From positions 1 through 64,000 of the forward strand of contig CAIMWO010000040.1 in assembly GCA_903845195.1 (NCBI GenBank): a DNA stretch of 64,000 nucleotides, read 5' to 3'. This DNA comes from an uncultured Phycisphaerales bacterium. Its GTDB lineage: Bacteria; Planctomycetota; Phycisphaerae; WQYP01. The translations under genes and the position numbers were made by a program. A model generated the notes under the pieces. The model did not search any database and had not been told where the DNA came from. It saw only the letters and a program-made list of their open reading frames with translations. Below are positions 57,891 to 64,000 of the stretch, piece after piece. Numbering within the stretch: position 1 is the stretch's first letter; every line of letters starts with the position of its first letter.

Positions 57891-58553
57891 TCACCGTTTC
57901 CGCACCAACATAAACCCCGCGCCCACCGTTGCGATCATCGCATCGACCCGCGCATCGTCCCGGATCTTCAGATTCAGCGCATGCATCTTGCTCGTGGCCG
58001 GGTCGTAGTCGGCCGATTCGCTGTTCGGCCCACTGCCCAACACATTATCCATCGCGATCAGCCCGCCGGGACGAAGCAACTTCAGCACCCCTTCGTAGTA
58101 GGCGTCATACGCTTCCTTGTCAGCGTCGATGAACGCAAAATCAAAAGTCCCCGCCCCGCCCTGCAGCAGCAGCGTTTCCACAGTCTTCAATGCCGGGGCA
58201 AGACGCAAATCGATCTTCCCCGCCACGCCCGCCTCGCGCCAGTACCGCCGCCCGATCGCGGTCCACTCCTCGCTGATGTCGCAGGCGATCAGTTTTCCGT
58301 CCGCAGGCAGCGCCAGGGCCACGCACAACGCGCTATACCCCGTGAACGTGCCGATTTCGATCGCCTTCTTCGCCCCGATCAACTTGACCAGCAGCGAAAG
58401 CAGCGCCCCCTGGTCCGAACTGATCTGCATCCCGCCGTGCGGAATGCCCGCAGTCTCCGCCCGCAAACGCTTCTGCACGTCCGGTTCGCGCAGCATTTCC
58501 TCGTTGACATACCGTGCCACGGAATCCGAAGCTACCAGTGATTTGAATGCCAT
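57891..58553 (-). CDS. O-methyltransferase (class I SAM-dependent)
   Basis: AIEIGTFTGYSALCVALALP, FDFAFIDADKEAYDAYYEGVLKLLRPGGLIAMDNVLGSG. Confidence 0.92.
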   Translation of the reverse strand: MAFKSLVASDSVARYVNEEMLREPDVQKRLRAETAGIPHGGMQISSDQGALLSLLVKLIGAKKAIEIGTFTGYSALCVALALPADGKLIACDISEEWTAIGRRYWREAGVAGKIDLRLAPALKTVETLLLQGGAGTFDFAFIDADKEAYDAYYEGVLKLLRPGGLIAMDNVLGSGPNSESADYDPATSKMHALNLKIRDDARVDAMIATVGAGFMLVRKR

Positions 58554-58698
58554 GCGGCACCTCCGTGGCCAATAGTGTAATGCGTTTGGGGCAAGAATTA
58601 AGGATTCGTATGATGCGCCTCCCCCAGATTTTTCGCAGACAATCCCCTCACCTGCAAAAAAGAAGCATGGCCGTGATCTTCACCCCATTTCACGTTCC

Positions 58699-58738
58699 AT
58701 TATTTGTGTTTATTCGTGATCATTTGTGGCCAATTTAT
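58699..58738. repeat. stutter repeat family G (TTTGTGTTTATTYGT..)
   Basis: attatttgtgtttattcgtgatcatttgtggccaattta; related copy at 62993..63027. Confidence 0.5.
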
Positions 58739-58773
58739 CGTCGTCCTCAATCCGCCCGAACGACTCGCAAACG

Positions 58774-59175
58774 TTACTTCTGCCGGGCCAGCTCAGCATC
58801 AGCATCCGCCACCGTCAGGCGATTGCGCGCCAGACATTCCTCGGAAAGCTTCACTTTGGCCTGAATAATCGCCGACTTGGCAGCCTCTGAATGCTCGACC
58901 AACTCGGCCAGCGTCGCCTTCTTCTCGGCTTCGTTGGCGGCCTTCTGACGAGCCGCCTCAGCCTCGGCCGCTTTCGTCGCGGCTTCCGCGGCCGCGGTCT
59001 TCAAACGGTCCGCAGTGTTGGCCGCTTCCTCGGCCTGCGCCTGAAAACGCAAAATGATCGCATTCACTTCGCGAAACGGATTGTCCAAATCCTTCGGCGC
59101 CGCCGCCATCGCACTCGGCACAACCGCCAACAAGGCCAAAGACACCACCGCGCTTCGTAGGCAAACCTGCATCAT
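58774..59175 (-). CDS. exported Ala/Glu-rich coiled-coil protein
   Basis: Signal peptide SAVVSLALLAVVPSAMAA; heptad-like AEEAANTADRLKTAAAEAATKAAEAEAARQKAANEAEKKA. Confidence 0.6.
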   Translation of the reverse strand: MMQVCLRSAVVSLALLAVVPSAMAAAPKDLDNPFREVNAIILRFQAQAEEAANTADRLKTAAAEAATKAAEAEAARQKAANEAEKKATLAELVEHSEAAKSAIIQAKVKLSEECLARNRLTVADADAELARQK

Positions 59176-59313
59176 GTGATCACTCCGGATCTGGAATGGC
59201 CGGCCACGCACCCTCGCGCCGCCGATGCTCATGAGTATACCTCCCCCGGCCCCCGGGACAATGGGGCATCGCCAGATCGGCCGAGTCGCCATCGGTTCGG
59301 TTCGAACTTCAAG

Positions 59314-59335
59314 CCCAGGGATTGCAATCCCTGGG
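59314..59335. repeat. 22-bp perfect palindrome
   Basis: CCCAGGGATTGCAATCCCTGGG. Confidence 0.8.
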
Positions 59336-59400
59336 GCCCGCGCACTCGATTGCCCATTCAAACGCCGTGTTCTGAGCATCTTGCTCATCAATAGATGCAC

Positions 59401-59817
59401 TTACTTCGCACGCACCAGCAGCACCGGCACGCTCACGCGATGCTGCACCGCCGTGGCCGTCGCGCCCAGCACCAAATCCCCCAGCCACTTGTGTCCGTGT
59501 GTGCTCATGGCGATCAAATCGCAGCAGCATTCAGAAGAATACTTGATGATCTCCTTCGCCGGATCGCCGTACGCCAGGTGTGTCGTCACCTGCAACCCTT
59601 CCGATGCCAATTCCGTCTTGACGCGATCCAGGTAACGCTGGTCATCCGTGACTTCCGGGCTCACGGCCTCATCGCCGAACTGCCGCCCCGCCCATCCATC
59701 CACCACATGCATCAGCACCACCCGCGCCCCGCACAACGTCGCCAGAATCTTCACGTGCGCCAGCACCGCGCGATCCACATCCGACGCGTCCAACGGCACC
59801 AGTATCATCTTATACAT
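59401..59817 (-). CDS. universal stress protein (UspA family)
   Basis: MILVPLDASDVDRAVLAHV, DLIAMSTHGHKWLGDLVLGATATAVQHRVSVPVLLVR. Confidence 0.93.
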   Translation of the reverse strand: MYKMILVPLDASDVDRAVLAHVKILATLCGARVVLMHVVDGWAGRQFGDEAVSPEVTDDQRYLDRVKTELASEGLQVTTHLAYGDPAKEIIKYSSECCCDLIAMSTHGHKWLGDLVLGATATAVQHRVSVPVLLVRAK

Positions 59818-59955
59818 TCACCACCTCACCATGATTCTAGGTGAGACCACCGCGTTTAGACAGTATCGGCGCATCGCCCCAGCCTTCCGTGACGCCCCGC
59901 CGCCACTCCGGTAAAATGCCCGTCTGCCGTTTCAGTGGGAAACATGAGGATATCA

Positions 59956-61152
59956 ATGGCCGACGCACGCCACGAAAATACCCGCGCACCCGTTCCTCGC
60001 GCAACCGCAGCGCAAGACCGCCAATTCTGGATCGGCGTAGTCGATCGCCTCGCCCGACCCGTCCTCACCGCCTTCTCCCGCGGCCAATTCAAAAAAACGT
60101 TCCCCGTGCAAAGCGGCGGCAAGGATGATCGCAGCAAGTTCGCACACCTCGAAGCCCTCGGCCGCCTGCTCACCGGCATCGCGCCATGGCTCGAGACCGG
60201 CACCTCCGCCCAAGACTCTTCCGACGAAGCGAAGTGTCGCACAGAATTCGCCGCCCTGGCGCGCCACGCTATCGCCGCCGGCACCGATCCCCAATCCCCT
60301 GATTACCTCAACTTCGAAACCTTCGGCCAACCCCTCGTCGACGCCGCCTTCCTCGCCCACGCGCTGCTCCGCGCCCCCGTCGAACTGTGGCACAAACTCG
60401 ATGCCCCGGTCCGCACCCGCGTGATTGATGCACTCAAACTCACCCGCAAAACCACGCCCCCCATGTGCAATTGGCTCCTCTTCAGCGCCATCATCGAAGC
60501 CTTCCTCTTTTCCGTCGGCCACGAGTGGCAACCCGAAACCGTCGACCTCGCCCTGCAAAAACACGAGGAATGGTACAAAGGCGACGGCGCCTATGGCGAC
60601 GGCCCGCACTTCCACTGGGACTACTACAACTCCTTCGTCATCCAGCCCATGCTCATCGACGTGCTGGCCATCCTCGGCGATCAGCGGCCCGACTGGCAGC
60701 AAATGAAATCCCCCGTCCTCCACCGCGCCCAACGTTTCGCCGCCGTCCAGGAACGGCTCATTTCCCCCGAAGGAACTTTCCCACCCCTCGGTCGATCCCT
60801 CGTCTATCGCTTCGGCGCTTTCCAACTCCTGGGCCAGATCGCCCTGCGTCACGAATTGCCGCCCGACATTTCCCCCAGCCAGGTGCGCTGCGCCCTCACC
60901 GCCGTCATTCGCCGCACGATCGCCGCCGAAGGCACCTTTGATGCCGAGGGATTTCTACGCATCGGCTTCTGCGGCCACCAGCTCGGCGTCGCCGAACCGT
61001 ACATCAGCACCGGCAGCCTCTACCTCTGCGCTGCAGGTCTGCTGCCCCTGGGCCTGCCCGCGAGCGATCCTTTCTGGTCAGATCCTTATGCCGAATGGAC
61101 CAGCCGCCGCATCTGGTCCGGCCAGGACATGCCCGCCGATCACGCAATCTGA
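59956..61152 (+). CDS. DUF2264 domain protein
   Basis: CNWLLFSAIIEAFLFSVG, WYKGDGAYGDGPHFHWDYYNSFVIQPMLIDVL, GTFPPLGRSLVYRFGAFQLL. Confidence 0.9.
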   Translation: MADARHENTRAPVPRATAAQDRQFWIGVVDRLARPVLTAFSRGQFKKTFPVQSGGKDDRSKFAHLEALGRLLTGIAPWLETGTSAQDSSDEAKCRTEFAALARHAIAAGTDPQSPDYLNFETFGQPLVDAAFLAHALLRAPVELWHKLDAPVRTRVIDALKLTRKTTPPMCNWLLFSAIIEAFLFSVGHEWQPETVDLALQKHEEWYKGDGAYGDGPHFHWDYYNSFVIQPMLIDVLAILGDQRPDWQQMKSPVLHRAQRFAAVQERLISPEGTFPPLGRSLVYRFGAFQLLGQIALRHELPPDISPSQVRCALTAVIRRTIAAEGTFDAEGFLRIGFCGHQLGVAEPYISTGSLYLCAAGLLPLGLPASDPFWSDPYAEWTSRRIWSGQDMPADHAI

Positions 61153-61234
61153 GCGCAGGGATTGCCTATTTCGCAAATGTGGTAACATATTCGCTGAGAC
61201 ACAGGAGAGTTGGATCATTCACAATTGTATCCAA

Positions 61235-61265
61235 TTGACTTTTCTCCGGCCTTTTCTGGTATAAG
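61235..61265 (+). promoter_or_regulatory. sigma70-like promoter, TTGACT-N19-TATAAG with extended -10 (TGG)
   Basis: TTGACT at 61235, TGGTATAAG at 61257. Confidence 0.55.
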
Positions 61266-61336
61266 ATATAGATAAGAAGGAGGCCTCCTCAAGCTGCACC
61301 AACGCTGGTCGATAACACAAGTAGGAGGAGATAAAC

Positions 61337-61531
61337 ATGATGAACCTTAGTGAATATCTTCGCGGACAGTTGCAGGAAGCCTGCAGTGCCGAAAACAAGT
61401 GGTATTGCAGCCAGTACTTCGGCTACGAAATCACCGATCCCAAGACGCTCCTCGAGTACTACATCAAACACGGCGGCACGCAGCACTTCGCCCAGCAACA
61501 CCAAAAAGAACTCGAGTGCTCCAGCCGCTGA
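61337..61531 (+). CDS. 64-aa small protein
   Basis: MMNLSEYLRGQLQEACSAENKWYCSQYFGYEITDPKTLLEYYIKHGGTQHFAQQHQKELECSSR; strong SD taggaggag. Confidence 0.75.
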   Translation: MMNLSEYLRGQLQEACSAENKWYCSQYFGYEITDPKTLLEYYIKHGGTQHFAQQHQKELECSSR

Positions 61532-61603
61532 TCGCAGCCCGTAGCCGGCACCGCATACCCCAGCCCGCCCCGCGCGTTCAGCGCGCTCCCCAAATCATAC
61601 TTG

Positions 61604-62638
61604 TCATGACCGAGGCGCATCAGTATTCGTCTGATCCGCTGTCAGCGAATTCCACGTCTGAAATCCAGCATAAACATTTTCCGGCCGCGCGCCAGGCCCG
61701 AATTCCATCTGCGCGATGACCCCGCCATTGCGGCACAGCGCGCGGTGAACATCTCTGACCGCCTGCGCAACTTCATCCGTGGTTCCCCGAACTAGCAGAT
61801 GTTGCCGATCCAGCTCCCCCCAGAACGTCAGCTTCCCCGCAAACCGGCCCACCTCTTCCACCCCCATGCAGAAGAGCTGCGAATTCAGCGCATCGAGTCC
61901 CAACTCGATCAGGTCTGGAATGATGTCGAGGATGTACCCGTCAGAGTGCATAAAGATTTTCTTGTGATGGCGGTGCGCCAGCTCGATGTAGTCCCGATAC
62001 AGCGGCTTGAAGATCGCCCGCCACACCCGCGGCGAAATCAACAGTGAACGCTGGGCGCCCCAATCATCCATGAACATCAGGGCATCAACCTCCGTGCGCG
62101 CCCAGATCTCCAGCTTCTTCAGATAAAACTGATGCAGCCGCTGGATCAGCGCCATCAACGCCGGCTCTTCGGCCGCCAGGTCGAGCATCGCATTTTCCGA
62201 GCCGCGCAGAAATTGAACCCGCTCCCACGGCCGCGGACAGCAACCCGCCAGCACAAACTGTTCCGTGCCGCGGCAAAAGCCATTCACCGCGTCTACATCC
62301 ACGCTGAGCAATTCCACCGGCTCGCGGACCTTCGCCAGATCCTCCCACTCGGCGATCAGCGGCCGCTTGATCTCCCCGATCACGCCTTGCTGCACGTTGG
62401 TAAAGGTGCAGCCCCATTCGTCGCGGTATTCGCCCACTGCATAAGGATCGCCGCTGACACCCGTCGGCGTTTTCAAAAAAGACGGGGCCGTGCGGATATC
62501 AGGAGGAAAGTCCGCATGAATCTTCGCCAGTTCCTGCGGATATCGAGCCGTCGCCCACGGAAGAGTCCAAAGCTGCCGCGGAATCCGCCCCGGCCCGTCA
62601 AATTCCAGCGTCTTCAGGACAATCTCGCGCGAGGTCAT
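61604..62638 (-). CDS. uroporphyrinogen decarboxylase/methyltransferase family protein
   Basis: LIQRLHQFYLKKLEIWARTEVDALMFMDDWGAQRSLLISPRVWRAIFKPLYRDYIELAHRHHKKIFMHSDGYI..LNSQLFCM. Confidence 0.82.
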   Translation of the reverse strand: MTSREIVLKTLEFDGPGRIPRQLWTLPWATARYPQELAKIHADFPPDIRTAPSFLKTPTGVSGDPYAVGEYRDEWGCTFTNVQQGVIGEIKRPLIAEWEDLAKVREPVELLSVDVDAVNGFCRGTEQFVLAGCCPRPWERVQFLRGSENAMLDLAAEEPALMALIQRLHQFYLKKLEIWARTEVDALMFMDDWGAQRSLLISPRVWRAIFKPLYRDYIELAHRHHKKIFMHSDGYILDIIPDLIELGLDALNSQLFCMGVEEVGRFAGKLTFWGELDRQHLLVRGTTDEVAQAVRDVHRALCRNGGVIAQMEFGPGARPENVYAGFQTWNSLTADQTNTDAPRS

Positions 62639-62818
62639 GGCAAGTGCCTTTTCGTAGAGGGATGAAGAATCGCAATGAAAGCCACTGCAGGATAATCGTT
62701 CCGCCACGAATTGAATAATCCGCCCATGACCCTAGTAACGTATTGCAAACCAGTAGCGTTCCTCCCTGTTCCGGTTCTCTTTGTGGGTTCTTCCAGCAAA
62801 TTGGTCGGGCCTGTTTTT

Positions 62819-62928
62819 CAGCCCGTAGGGCTGGTAGATGATAGCCGGGGGCAGAGCGAGCGACCGTAGGGAGCGAGCGCCGCCCCCGGTATCCATCGCC
62901 ACATTTCTCGCGGACTCCGCAGGAGTCC
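62819..62928. repeat. candidate dispersed structured intergenic repeat (three consecutive hairpins)
   Basis: CAGCCC-gta-GGGCTG; CCGGGGGC-(agagcgagcg..gagcgagcgcc)-GCCCCCGG; GGACTCC-gca-GGAGTCC. Confidence 0.6.
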
Positions 62929-62992
62929 CACCCACCCCGAAATACCCCAACGTTGAATCCCCAACCACGCGACAGAAGTATTGGCTGCCCCG

Positions 62993-63027
62993 TCTTTGTG
63001 TTTATTTGTCCATCTGTAACTAATTTA
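62993..63027. repeat. stutter repeat family G (second copy)
   Basis: tctttgtgtttatttgtccatctgtaactaattta. Confidence 0.45.
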
Positions 63028-63068
63028 CGTCGGTCAGCGCTGCAGCACGGGAATCCCCGCCCCCACCC

Positions 63069-64000
63069 TCATTTCTTCCCCATCGCCATCTGCACCAGCA
63101 GATAAACATCCAATCCCGTAATCAACCCCGCGCACGCCCACCCCGCAGCCTTCATCCCCCATCCGTTCACGTACCGCCCCATGATCCGCCGGCTGCTCGT
63201 GAAATGCATCAGCGGAATCATCGCCAGCGGCAACTGAATCCCCAGCACCATCTGGCTGAAATTGAGCAACTTCGTCACCGTCCCGTCCCCGTACATCCCG
63301 ATCACAATCACCGCCGGCACAATCGCCAGCAACCGCGTGATCAGCCGCCGCAACCACGGCCGGATCTTCCACGCCATGAACCCCTCCATCACCACCTGCC
63401 CCGCCAGCGTCCCCGTCACCGTCGAACTCTGACCGCTCGCCAGCAATGCCACCGCAAACAGCACGCTCGCCAGACCCGTCTTCAGCAGCGGCGCCAGCGT
63501 CAGATACGCCACCTGAATCCAGTCTGTATCATCATTGATCGCAATCAGCCCGCCATGCCCGTCGGGCAACCCGCCCCCGCCGCCGTTCAACTGCGGAAAG
63601 AAAGTCATCGCCGCCAGAATCATGATCGACGCGTTCACCATAAACGCCAGCGATAGCGCCACCACCGAATCGATCGTGTTGAATTTGATCGCCCGCTTTA
63701 TCGACGCATCATCCCGCTGATACCGCCGCGATTGCACGATCGCACTGTGCAGATACAAATTGTGCGGCATCACCGTCGCACCGATGATCGCTATCGCCAG
63801 CGCCAGCATCCCCTCCTGCCCCAGCGACGGCGTCACGATCGACTTGCCGATCTCCAGAAAATCCGGCCGCGTCTGCGGCAGCACGACGATCTCCATGAAG
63901 TAACACCCGCCGATGGTCGCCACCAGCACCAGGATAAACGCCTCAATCTTCCGAAACCCCAGCTTCTGCAGTGACAGCAGCATCACTACATCCGCCGCCG
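63069..64000 (-). CDS. Nramp family divalent metal transporter, N terminus cut by window end
   Basis: GATVMPHNLYLHSAIVQSR (Nramp signature), ASGQSSTVTGTLAGQVVMEGF; frame still open at 64000. Confidence 0.93.
   Translation of the reverse strand, partial: AADVVMLLSLQKLGFRKIEAFILVLVATIGGCYFMEIVVLPQTRPDFLEIGKSIVTPSLGQEGMLALAIAIIGATVMPHNLYLHSAIVQSRRYQRDDASIKRAIKFNTIDSVVALSLAFMVNASIMILAAMTFFPQLNGGGGGLPDGHGGLIAINDDTDWIQVAYLTLAPLLKTGLASVLFAVALLASGQSSTVTGTLAGQVVMEGFMAWKIRPWLRRLITRLLAIVPAVIVIGMYGDGTVTKLLNFSQMVLGIQLPLAMIPLMHFTSSRRIMGRYVNGWGMKAAGWACAGLITGLDVYLLVQMAMGKK

Noticed and set aside
62838-63023. 61-aa plus-strand ORF
   Set aside because: Lies within the structured repeat and family G word; likely non-coding

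Overview
This is a high-GC bacterial chromosomal window of mostly housekeeping and conserved-hypothetical genes. It is most likely Planctomycetota, possibly Phycisphaerae. That is an inference from H-X9-DG prepilin-like proteins, a 'CxxCGYDLR..CPECG' zinc-ribbon tail protein, PEP-CTERM, a signal peptidase I with large insertions, and DUF3300/DUF2950 genes. No phage, transposase, CRISPR array or rRNA was recognised. One tRNA is present (tRNA-Gln, TTG, minus strand). Anchor genes are murD, crcB plus a fused tandem DUF190, nadD, a PduO-type adenosyltransferase, two tandem Tat Rieske proteins next to nuoI, parB with two parS-like palindromes, a hybrid histidine kinase plus a receiver-HDOD protein, hemL, tsaE, rdgB, DUF3300-DUF2950-DUF3300, a fabH-fabD-fabG-acpP-fabF cluster, a stand-alone nuoC, lepB, lpd, DUF1802, a SUFU-like protein, a SGNH hydrolase, DUF2264 and an Nramp transporter cut by the window edge. 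The most unusual signal is non-coding. Several unrelated families of short, stuttering, often self-complementary 'word' repeats sit at gene boundaries, frequently as facing inverted pairs (9.9, 14.7, 36.9, 43.3, 43.8, 44.6, 45.5, 46.8, 47.8, 49.7, 58.7, 62.8 and 63.0 kb). Second in interest is a 64-aa small protein with a strong promoter and an SD/anti-SD/SD leader (61.2-61.5 kb). Family names come from reading motifs by eye; no database search was run.
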